Of a stretch of 13,455 bases of DNA, positions 9,501 through 13,455 are shown piece after piece. The notes under the pieces were generated by a model that was given only the letters and a program-made list of their open reading frames with translations, was not told where the DNA came from and did not search any database. Origin of the DNA: an uncultured Roseburia sp. (lineage in GTDB: Bacteria > Bacillota > Clostridia > Lachnospirales > Lachnospiraceae); assembly GCA_900548205.1 (NCBI GenBank), contig URJS01000068.1:1-13455 (forward strand), given 5' to 3'. A program made the position numbers and the translations under genes. The stretch's first letter is position 1. Each line of letters begins with the position of its first letter.

Positions 9501-9779
9501 TGTCTGATCGGCAGCATCTGTCTGTGTGTCAGGTACTGCAGATGACTCGCCGGATGCGCTGTCAGTTTCCGTTGCCTGCGGATTGCAGCTTGTGCAGTAA
9601 AAGGTACATGCACCCTCCTTGGAGTCTCCGGTGTAGCCGCATTCCGCGTTATGGGAGCTATGATGCTCGCATAGACCGGTTTCCGAGGTCTGTGCATAAA
9701 CCGGAACAGAAAGCTGACTAAGGGCAAGACCGGCGCTTAGAACCAAGGCAAGTCCTCGTTTTTTTCGCTTGTGAAACAT
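6078..9779 (-). CDS. Secreted multidomain adhesin-like surface protein with C-terminal wall-binding repeats (1233 aa)
   Basis: Residues 1-29 form a signal peptide (KRKKRG, hydrophobic core, cleavage near VYA). Residues 37-65 form a Cys/His-rich patch (Cys37, 47, 58, 62, 65; His39, 40, 43). An acidic Ala/Ser/Pro/Thr linker follows to about 155. Residues about 170-540 have repeated beta-strand and Asn/Gly turns typical of a right-handed beta-helix. Two Ig-like segments lie at about 546-790. A YDG-type domain (KRYDGTTNA) lies at about 790-875, an FN3-like domain at about 880-965, and an InlB-B/bacterial-repeat-like domain (GYQFDHWE) at about 968-1045. Residues about 1053-1233 are aromatic wall-binding repeats such as GNWYYFD. 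No LPXTG sorting signal is present, so attachment is presumably non-covalent. No enzyme motif was recognised. The start has AAAAAGGAG 11 bases upstream. The tail is shared with the sialidase-like gene. Confidence 0.9.
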   Translation of the reverse strand: MFHKRKKRGLALVLSAGLALSQLSVPVYAQTSETGLCEHHSSHNAECGYTGDSKEGACTFYCTSCNPQATETDSASGESSAVPDTQTDAADQTVTTNLQTDDAHEPSAPDSAPAEDACEPSAPASDVQTQAESAALTDAPVSEEAAAAASDMARATEHHFTTKYEDLLGWMKSKNVQDGDTIILDAEPYVNAESSDSNPQVIDKRVTIQGGKANTIHFRSAGIVLGADVTFNNIVLSFQNRIRNAIMANGHTLTLNNVTKNSGTRDIHLLCGGLTGYNVSATPGTHGKIIIQGNTSLGNIYAGSLSSDGAENTYNNDVTITINPSATGRMGKIYAGGAKEFLVDPDQLLNPNYEPEPPAPDAQRYRVIGNVAINLYQNVSSTVDGTTGGSSNAKVTYNGNEYLNSTLNVTNIGGLTVATGNLAPAKGSSLSGDNAEISVSANAQLNLVNFSEKLTTGDFTGGGTIILAHKQAWVITGTVGGATTKIGIGDIWNNASTNIPKTNHAYISAANSNDASFQLVPHQMYPDQILWRDASGVWKVGTADKSAIKVNTISIPADFTLTEENNGAEIPVTVSYASTKTGLATVPVSITVNDATANRSGSETDGYTYNVSGLGTIEFAELDSGEILSIMGTGTLDAVVPGSYRITCTIPAAYMANNQVYNIHTTLTVAPSELGTIKVLNGAQETTAFSYGDTITVQFTPSSQSAGKTANGLKNTPSANQTILYYGDQPLTEAVTADSNGMFTLTHDTGKSNTIPASDFTSGNQKTLTVHYGGSNGQNGGSADVSITLNPKTVTASVANEITKRYDGTTNATVQLNVNTADYVRTSDSVTLSASGAYDNENAGTNKPVAVTINTKTGTNHEAYNVIAPSNAAGTITKAETAAPQIPELESRSSSSITLKAIPPSNSGAAAEYSINNGQSWQTDRTFAGLSADTHYAFVARYAETANYSASVSSGAAVLQTESSEQPQQRYTVTVLTDGNGIAASSPAQATAGTKVILTAIPNSGYQFDHWEISSGNASLTANFFLMPSGNVTVKAYFTPVPQKPNPQPEVLNGWHTDGNKKYWYDHGVMARDKEVYDPLTDAWYWFDQDGTMATDKDVFIPTNAERTEGKWVRYNPEGGMVKGEDFRYGGWYWFNPITGEMIKDFVFIPEEGTEGKWVYYDKINGQMHHGESCIDGNWYYFDEWTGKMVHGEYYRDNNWYYYDDVTGIMAHGWVTLPNGERAYYDEVTGVRR
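9410..9481 (-). repeat. Short tandem duplication in the acidic linker
   Basis: A 30-base segment at 9410-9439 recurs at 9452-9481 with 5 mismatches, a 42-base (14-codon) period. It encodes two copies of an Asp-Ala-x-Glu-Pro-Ser-Ala-Pro unit in the linker after the Cys/His-rich patch. It probably reflects local slippage that lengthens the spacer. Confidence 0.7.
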
Positions 9780-9827
9780 ATTATCTGTTGCTCCTTTTTG
9801 TTTTTATATTTATGTTTTGAAAACCTA

Positions 9828-9835
9828 GGGGGGGG
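9828..9835. repeat. 8-G homopolymer upstream of the adhesin-like gene
   Basis: There is an uninterrupted run of eight G on the plus strand (eight C in the sense of the minus-strand gene), 49-56 bases upstream of that gene's ATG. It lies within its 5' leader if transcription starts at the promoter at 10088-10116. It stands out in an otherwise AT-rich stretch. Confidence 0.85.
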
Positions 9836-9988
9836 AACCAAAGAGGATGACGTTCTCCTAAAAAAGAGAAGAACAGCCAATGGTTACATAGGGTGATGGA
9901 ATTGGTTGTGCAGCGTTATTTTGGGTCTGATTCACCGGATGAAAGGACAAAACAATAGACACCACGCTTTGCGCGCCGCCCATTGTTT

Positions 9989-10081
9989 AAGAAAATAGCC
10001 GCCATGATCAAAAAATGGCGGCTGACCTCTAAGAAGTAAGTAACTCATTGTCTGGGTAAGCCGCTTTTGGTTTCCCTTTCT
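9989..10081 (-). ncRNA. Candidate small RNA of about 90 nt (or attenuated leader)
   Basis: The span runs from the expected start site below the promoter at 10088-10116 to the U-tail of the hairpin at 9997-10023. On the plus strand opposite it, a short frame after a stop at about 9893 reads a hydrophobic stretch followed by a basic one (VILGLI, then RMKGQNNRHH). This faintly recalls small type I toxins with an antisense RNA antitoxin. No good start codon supports that peptide, so it may be a relic or chance. The RNA itself is inferred only from promoter and terminator spacing. Confidence 0.32.
9997..10023 (-). terminator. Terminator-like hairpin on the minus strand
   Basis: AGCCGCCAT (9997-10005) and ATGGCGGCT (10015-10023) form a perfect 9-bp stem around a 9-base loop. 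Read on the minus strand, the stem is followed by ATTTTCTT, a modest U-tail. On the plus strand no T-run follows. It sits about 60 bases downstream of the minus promoter, so it could end a short RNA or attenuate the adhesin transcript. Confidence 0.6.
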
Positions 10082-10087
10082 AGTACT

Positions 10088-10116
10088 AATATATCATATG
10101 ATACTTTATTTTTCAA
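10088..10116 (-). promoter_or_regulatory. Sigma-A promoter, minus strand
   Basis: Read on the minus strand, TTGAAA (10116-10111), a 17-base spacer and TATATT (10093-10088) form a good -35/-10 pair. TGA directly before the -10 gives an extended -10. The expected start is near 10081, giving about a 300-base leader for the adhesin-like gene, or the start of a short RNA ending at the hairpin downstream. Confidence 0.7.
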
Positions 10117-10284
10117 TCCCGGAAAGAAAATAATGGAAAATTGAACATACAGTGCCCGTCCGTTTTTCTTCGTTCGTATTTTGATTCACAGAAGGACAGC
10201 GCGCGAGGTATGCTGCACGTTGTTTTCCGGGTTATTTTTTCTATCATTTGTGGCTTGTTGGAACGTTTGAAGGGTTTTGAGACA

Positions 10285-10424
10285 GTATGCTATGAATTTT
10301 GTAAAAGTTTGTGATAAATATAGACATATTGATTGAAAAATTTTTATTAAGTATTGAAAGGGAAATAATATTCTGCTATACTCATAAAAAATATCAGAAT
10401 GCCATTTGTCATTTTTGTACATTT
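10285..10424 (+). repeat. Promoter block, copy A
   Basis: These 140 bp align without gaps to 12911-13050 with about 28 mismatches by hand count, and about 84% identity in the 10295-10390 part. The block contains a complete -35/-10 pair and about 70 bp of conserved upstream DNA, including the shared string TAAATATAGACA, a likely activator or operator region. Mismatches show no codon-third-position bias on the minus strand, so the conservation is not explained by the antisense frames. Confidence 0.88.
10354..10382 (+). promoter_or_regulatory. Sigma-A promoter P1 of the sialidase-like gene
   Basis: TTGAAA (10354-10359), a 17-base spacer and TATACT (10377-10382), with TGC before the -10 as an extended -10 element. 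The -35, the -10, the spacer length and the extended -10 TG are all unchanged in the second copy at 12980-13008. The expected start near 10389 gives a leader of about 200 bases. Confidence 0.85.
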
Positions 10425-10454
10425 CTTTTTACAAAGCAGTTAAAAGAGTGACCG

Positions 10455-10485
10455 GGATGGAAAAGAGAGGTGATGTGAAACCGGC
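10455..10485 (+). promoter_or_regulatory. Conserved leader element, copy A
   Basis: The string GAGGTGATGTGAAACCGGC recurs exactly at 13331-13349, together with a preceding GGATGGAAA. It contains a Shine-Dalgarno-like AGGTGAT followed at once by ATG TGA, or by GTG starting an eight-codon frame ending at 10501. It lies in the 5' leader about 100 bases before the sialidase-like start codon. Function unknown; an RNA-level element, a leader peptide or a protein-binding site are all possible. Confidence 0.6.
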
Positions 10486-10513
10486 AGCAGCGAATCATTA
10501 AGAGACAAAAGAT

Positions 10514-10543
10514 TTGACATACCTTGCCGCGCTACCTTATATT
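10514..10543 (+). promoter_or_regulatory. Possible second promoter P2 of the sialidase-like gene
   Basis: A consensus TTGACA (10514-10519), an 18-base spacer and TATATT (10538-10543). It would start transcription near 10550, about 40 bases before ATG 10589. It lies outside the repeated promoter block, so it could give expression independent of the shared control region. Confidence 0.5.
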
Positions 10544-10588
10544 AGGAAGGTTTGCGTACGGCAGGAGAAAAATTACAGGAGATTTGGT

Positions 10589-11551
10589 ATGAAAAGAAAG
10601 ATTACATCATTAGTATCCGTGGCAATGAGTGTCGGTATGGTTTTACCGTTTTTATCAACAACTACTGTTGCCGCAAGCTTGAATGACGGAGAGAGCGGCG
10701 GGGCTTTCGCCTCAAATAGAGCAGCGTATTACTCTTTTGAGCAGGAAGCTGCGCAGGATGTCTCCACAGATGGAAGCAATCGGTCACAGGCATTCAATAT
10801 GTATAATGAGTTATGGAATGAAAACTACCAGCTGAATGAGAAGTATCTGACGGATATGGAAAAGTATACAGATTATAATCATCCACGGCACTACCTCGGA
10901 CAGCCGGACATGGTGCGGACCCGCACCGGAAAGCTGATCACGGCGTATCCTGTTGGGCATGGCGTAGGGCCATTGGTTATGCGGACCAGTACGGATAACG
11001 GTGAGACATGGGTGGAGAAGACGGATACACCGCAGTCGTGGGAAAATTCTCAAGAGACGCCGACCTTATATACACTTACATTGCCGGATGGCAGAGAACG
11101 GATTATGCTGATCACCGCATGTCCGACTACCTGGGGAAAGAAGCAGGGCGGCTGGGAGACCTCATATTCCGATGATGACGGGGAGACATGGACGCCTTAT
11201 AAGTCATGGCATCCGGTTAAGTCTTCCGGTGAAAAGAGGCAGGCGATCGTAGCAATGGCAAGTCTTGTGCAAATGAGAAATCCGCAGACGGGCGAGTTTA
11301 TACCGAAGTGGATGGGCATATACCATGATGACAGCAATGGACAATTTGTGAATTATAAGACCTACCTGACGTTTGAGAATGAGGGAGGTGAGTGGGTAGA
11401 AAATGGAGTGAGCCAACTGAGCTTCTGCCCAATTATCATGACATTGAAACGCAAAAGGGTATGTGTGAAATCGGAATGTTCCGGTCACCGGATGGAAAGC
11501 GTATTGTTGCACTGGCAAGAAACCAAAAACACAATGGTCATTCGACCATGA
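10589..11551 (+). CDS. 5' part of the split sialidase-like gene
   Basis: The zero frame carries the signal peptide and the first two Asp boxes and stays family-like up to GEWVE at about residue 271. The remaining 50 or so residues to the stop at 11551 are out-of-frame sequence with no family resemblance. A product from this part alone would be secreted but would lack most of the propeller and the wall-binding tail. An upstream in-frame start near 10514 is rejected because the signal peptide and ribosome site fit 10589. Confidence 0.8.
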   Translation: MKRKITSLVSVAMSVGMVLPFLSTTTVAASLNDGESGGAFASNRAAYYSFEQEAAQDVSTDGSNRSQAFNMYNELWNENYQLNEKYLTDMEKYTDYNHPRHYLGQPDMVRTRTGKLITAYPVGHGVGPLVMRTSTDNGETWVEKTDTPQSWENSQETPTLYTLTLPDGRERIMLITACPTTWGKKQGGWETSYSDDDGETWTPYKSWHPVKSSGEKRQAIVAMASLVQMRNPQTGEFIPKWMGIYHDDSNGQFVNYKTYLTFENEGGEWVENGVSQLSFCPIIMTLKRKRVCVKSECSGHRMESVLLHWQETKNTMVIRP

Positions 11552-12678
11552 CCTATTCGGATGATGAGGGGGAAACATGGAGTCAGCCGGTGGATCTTCC
11601 GGGAACACTTGCAGGAGAGCGTCATAAGGCTGTCTATGATCCGATCAGCGGACGGCTGCTCATAGCCTTCCGCCGCGTCAACTATGACCTGAACCAAAAT
11701 GGGGTTCTTGATGATGAAAATGATTGGCGCTGCGGCGGCTGGGAAGCGTGGGTCGGCACATATGAAGACCTTATGGCACAAAAGCCGGGCGATTTTACCT
11801 TTGTTTTGGATATGGATTACGCTCCAAGCCGTTATGGCGGCGATACTGGCTATACAGGAATAACGGTACTTGAAGACGGTACGTTTGTCATGAACTCTTA
11901 TGGTCATTTTGATGAGCAAATCTCAAAGGATTCTTTGAAGAATAACATCAATGTTTATGGTGATATTTGCTATATCCGACAGGCAAAGTTTAAGCTTGGT
12001 GAGATTGAAAATGATTTTGGGAGAATTGATCGTGCTAAAATTAACGGGATAATTCAGGAGGCAGAGGGCTTGCTGCAAAAGGAGGGAGAGTATACAGCAG
12101 ATAGCTTTGCAGCATTTAAGAATGAATTGGAGGCAGCAAAGGCAGCTGTAAGGGATAATGCTTCACAGCAGATTCAGCTGGATCAAAGAGCGGCTGCACT
12201 GGAGGCGGCGATCGCTGGGCTTACAAAATCTGACCCAACGACGGATACAGGGAACTGGTTTGATCAGGACGTCTTTATTCCGACAAATGCAGAACGGACC
12301 GAGGGGAAATGGGTTCGGTATAATGAGGAAGGCGTTATGGTCAAGGGAGAAGATTTCCGTTATGGAGGCTGGTACTGGTTTGACCCAATCACGGGTGAAA
12401 TGAGCAAGGGCTTCGTATTCATTCCGGAGGAAGGAACGGAAGGAAAATGGGTATATTATGATGAGATCAATGGTCAGATGCACCACGGAGAAAGCTGCAT
12501 TGACGGGAACTGGTATTATTTTGATGATTGGACCGGAAAGATGGTCCATGGTGAATATTATCGGGATAATAATTGGTATTATTATGATCAGGTAACCGGG
12601 ATCATGGCACATGGGCGGGTGACACTTCCAAACGGAGAGCAGGCATATTACGATGAAGTAACAGGTGTGCGAAGATAA
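11392..12678 (+). CDS. 3' part of the split sialidase-like gene
   Basis: This frame is in the -1 register relative to the 5' part. It is family-like from KWSEPTE (about 11401) and carries the third Asp box, the end of the propeller, the FIVAR-like helices and the wall-binding module. It has no signal peptide. The only nearby start, GTG 11392, lies 3 bases after a strong GGAGG, which is too close for normal initiation. Independent expression of a useful product is doubtful. Confidence 0.78.
   Translation: MGRKWSEPTELLPNYHDIETQKGMCEIGMFRSPDGKRIVALARNQKHNGHSTMTYSDDEGETWSQPVDLPGTLAGERHKAVYDPISGRLLIAFRRVNYDLNQNGVLDDENDWRCGGWEAWVGTYEDLMAQKPGDFTFVLDMDYAPSRYGGDTGYTGITVLEDGTFVMNSYGHFDEQISKDSLKNNINVYGDICYIRQAKFKLGEIENDFGRIDRAKINGIIQEAEGLLQKEGEYTADSFAAFKNELEAAKAAVRDNASQQIQLDQRAAALEAAIAGLTKSDPTTDTGNWFDQDVFIPTNAERTEGKWVRYNEEGVMVKGEDFRYGGWYWFDPITGEMSKGFVFIPEEGTEGKWVYYDEINGQMHHGESCIDGNWYYFDDWTGKMVHGEYYRDNNWYYYDQVTGIMAHGRVTLPNGEQAYYDEVTGVRR
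12256..12678 (+). repeat. Wall-binding module, right copy of the long inverted repeat
   Basis: These 423 bases encode the last 140 residues of the sialidase-like protein and match 6078-6524 on the opposite strand. Relative to that copy, 24 bases (codons for DGTMATDK) are absent. In the left copy, read in gene sense, this segment is flanked by AGGA on both sides, which fits deletion by short direct repeats. About ten residue changes and mostly silent base changes separate the two copies. Confidence 0.93.
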
Positions 12679-12752
12679 GCATTATAATAGGAAAGGACTA
12701 CTGCAAAATGATCATTTTAGATGAGTTTGCAGCGTATCCGTTCCGCATCATT

Positions 12753-12799
12753 AAAAATCAGGTAAGAAATCCTGTTTGTAGATTTCTTACCTGATTTTT
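12753..12799. terminator. Intrinsic terminator after the sialidase-like gene
   Basis: A perfect 19-bp stem pairs 12753-12771 with 12781-12799 around a 9-base loop. The arms begin with AAAAA and end with TTTTT, so it can act in both directions. It lies 75 bases after the stop codon at 12678. Confidence 0.93.
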
Positions 12800-12910
12800 G
12801 CGTATTTTGATAGAACTATATGATTACGGCTTTTTTCTATGTCGTTCTTATGGGGAGTCCGTAAAAGGAATATCATTCGTCAGCTTTCTTAAGAGTGCAA
12901 TGTTAAGATG

Positions 12911-13050
12911 ATATGCTGTGAATTTTGTAGGAATTTGTCGTAAATATAGACAGATTGATTGCAAAAACTTTATTGAGTATTGAAAATAAAATAATATTTT
13001 GCTATACTCATAAAGAATATTAGGAGCTTGTTTGTTGCTTTTGTATATTT
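12911..13050 (+). repeat. Promoter block, copy B
   Basis: This is an ungapped match to 10285-10424 at an offset of 2626 bases. The core hexamers and the 17-base spacer length are kept and many flanking bases differ, so the copies are not a very recent duplication. Confidence 0.88.
12980..13008 (+). promoter_or_regulatory. Sigma-A promoter in copy B
   Basis: TTGAAA (12980-12985), a 17-base spacer and TATACT (13003-13008) with TGC before the -10. It is identical in its core elements to the sialidase-like gene promoter. The expected start is near 13015. It would drive a gene that begins outside the window, through a leader of at least 440 bases. Confidence 0.82.
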
Positions 13051-13079
13051 GAGATAAAATATCTGTTTGTTTTCCGGAA

Positions 13080-13299
13080 ACAGACGTATTGGTAAAAGCG
13101 TCTGTTGACTGGGGAGATAGATCATCTTGATAGATTGTTTGATGAAAATGAGTTCGGATCAGGCAGAGAGGGATCCGAAGCAAGGCTGGAGGGGTAGTTG
13201 CAAAAAGGGGAGTCCGCAATATTTTTTGGCAAGAAGCAGTATTTGGGGATTTTGTGATGTCAGAAGGTATTGCATAATCAATGCTTTTTCAAAAGCATT
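13080..13299 (+). other. Hairpin-rich leader segment absent from copy A
   Basis: Three perfect stems lie in this stretch: 13080-13086 with 13099-13105 (7 bp), 13153-13160 with 13172-13179 (8 bp) and 13280-13288 with 13291-13299 (9 bp). Most of it has no counterpart in the leader of copy A; the two leaders become similar again from about 13288. None of the stems is followed by a T-run, so plain terminators are unlikely. No known riboswitch signature was recognised. Confidence 0.5.
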
Positions 13300-13312
13300 T
13301 AAAAGTCCGATA

Positions 13313-13349
13313 GGATGGAAATGGAGAGGAGAGGTGATGTGAAACCGGC
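13313..13349 (+). promoter_or_regulatory. Conserved leader element, copy B
   Basis: This is the second occurrence of GAGGTGATGTGAAACCGGC, here with a purine insert 6 bases longer than in copy A between GGATGGAAA and the core. The GTG at 13339 opens a frame that runs 39 codons to the window edge without a stop; whether it is translated is unclear. Confidence 0.58.
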
Positions 13350-13455
13350 GGTAACAAGTCATCAAGGGAGAGTAGTCTCGGAAACACAATGCATAAAGGG
13401 TGAGATTTTTGCATACAGGGCGGAATCAGCCAGACAAAACTGTGGTGTGCTTGGA

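Larger units (their letters stand above)
9780..10588. other. 809-bp divergent intergenic region
   Basis: No protein gene is supported here. From left to right it holds the minus-gene ribosome site, an 8-G tract, a terminator-like hairpin, a minus promoter, a stretch (about 10117-10284) in which I see nothing definite, the repeated promoter block, a conserved leader element and a second plus promoter. Short open frames on both strands lack plausible start sites or conservation. Confidence 0.8.
10589..12678 (+). pseudogene. Secreted sialidase-fold (Asp-box) protein with FIVAR-like and wall-binding domains, frameshifted
   Basis: The gene is split by one missing base; restoring one A in the run at 11400-11403 gives a continuous 696-residue protein. 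ATG 10589 has AGGAG 7 bases upstream. Residues 1-29 are a signal peptide (cleavage near VAA). Three Asp boxes (S-x-D-x-G-x-T-W) lie at 134-141, 194-201 and 324-331, marking a beta-propeller of the sialidase/BNR type. Residues about 478-545 are a helical FIVAR-like segment (YTADSFAAFKNEL), and 557-696 are the wall-binding module shared with the divergent adhesin gene. The sialidase FRIP-type motif near the start is not seen (GQPDMVR stands there), so the substrate may not be sialic acid. The break lies between Asp boxes 2 and 3, so neither half would make a full propeller. It may be a true mutation or a sequencing error. Confidence 0.85.
12800..13455. other. Gene-free right end: promoter copy B and a long leader
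   Basis: No protein gene is supported in these 656 bases. They hold the second promoter block, three hairpins and the second conserved leader element. A frame from TTG 13127 to 13342 (71 residues) has no recognisable features and a poor ribosome site. A GTG frame from 13339 is open to the window edge but shows no signal peptide or known motif. The region is best read as the 5' control region of a gene starting beyond 13455. Confidence 0.7.

Noticed and set aside
9893..9995. Short plus-strand frame with a hydrophobic then basic stretch, possible type I toxin
   Set aside because: No ATG or good ribosome site precedes the hydrophobic part and the segment is shorter than typical toxins. It is kept only as a hint in the small-RNA finding.
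10186..10422. Minus-strand 78-residue frame that resembles part of the minus-strand frame at 12848-13219
   Set aside because: The similarity follows from the repeated promoter block. Base differences between the copies are not concentrated in third codon positions (about 5 of 17 in the core), so the conservation is not coding.
11392..11406. GTG 11392 as a genuine start of an independent protein
   Set aside because: The Shine-Dalgarno-like GGAGG ends only 3 bases before it, and the first residues encoded lie inside a sialidase-fold domain with no secretion signal.
10589..12678. Firm call as an exo-alpha-sialidase (GH33)
   Set aside because: Asp boxes prove only the propeller fold type. The FRIP-type motif is not visible and I could not place the arginine triad, so the substrate is left open.
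13127..13342. 71-residue plus-strand frame in the second leader
   Set aside because: It starts with TTG, its purine-rich sequence is distant, its composition matches no family, and it overlaps hairpins and the conserved leader element.
1..13455. CRISPR array, tRNA, rRNA, transposase or phage genes
   Set aside because: No regularly spaced repeats, cloverleaf-like sequences, or recombinase/transposase motifs were seen on either strand.

Overview
The window looks like chromosome from a low-to-mid GC, Gram-positive gut-type Firmicute, most likely a Clostridia/Lachnospiraceae relative. The reasons are the strong AGGAGG-type ribosome sites, the sigma-A promoters with extended -10 elements, a PTS-controlled sugar regulator, and secreted proteins ending in aromatic/glycine cell-wall-binding repeats. 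The genus cannot be fixed from this sequence alone.

Left part (1-6073), plus strand: a PTS-linked sugar-phosphate module. It holds the tail of a MupG/DUF871-like protein cut by the window edge, two adjacent GH1 genes with the 6-phosphate-binding Ser/Lys/Tyr signature, and an 880-residue LevR-family regulator (winged helix, AAA+, PRD, EIIA, EIIB-like, PRD). The two GH1 enzymes probably cleave phosphorylated disaccharides delivered by a PTS transporter that lies outside the window. The regulator's AAA+ domain has lost the GAFTGA loop and the Walker B glutamate, so it is unlikely to work as an ordinary sigma-54 activator. A perfect 19-bp hairpin closes this block and also serves the converging gene.

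Right part (6078-12678): two divergent surface-protein genes. The minus-strand gene encodes a 1233-residue secreted adhesin-like protein: signal peptide, Cys/His-rich segment, acidic linker, beta-helix-like region, Ig-like/YDG/FN3-like/InlB-B-like domains and wall-binding repeats. The plus-strand gene encodes a secreted sialidase-fold (Asp-box) protein with a FIVAR-like helical segment. It is split by a single-base frameshift in an A-run at 11400-11403. Both proteins end in the same roughly 140-residue wall-binding module. Its DNA is about 89% identical by hand count and forms a large inverted repeat whose homology stops exactly at the stop codons.

Non-coding control DNA: the 809-bp divergent intergenic region carries a minus promoter followed about 60 bp later by a terminator-like hairpin, which may be a small RNA. 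It also carries an 8-G tract, two plus promoters, and a 140-bp promoter block that is repeated without gaps at 12911-13050. The right end (12679-13455) holds no supported gene: a terminator, the second copy of the promoter block, and a long hairpin-rich leader that presumably feeds a gene beyond the window. Together, the shared promoter/leader and shared wall-binding tail suggest a family of co-regulated surface proteins assembled from common ends with different middles.
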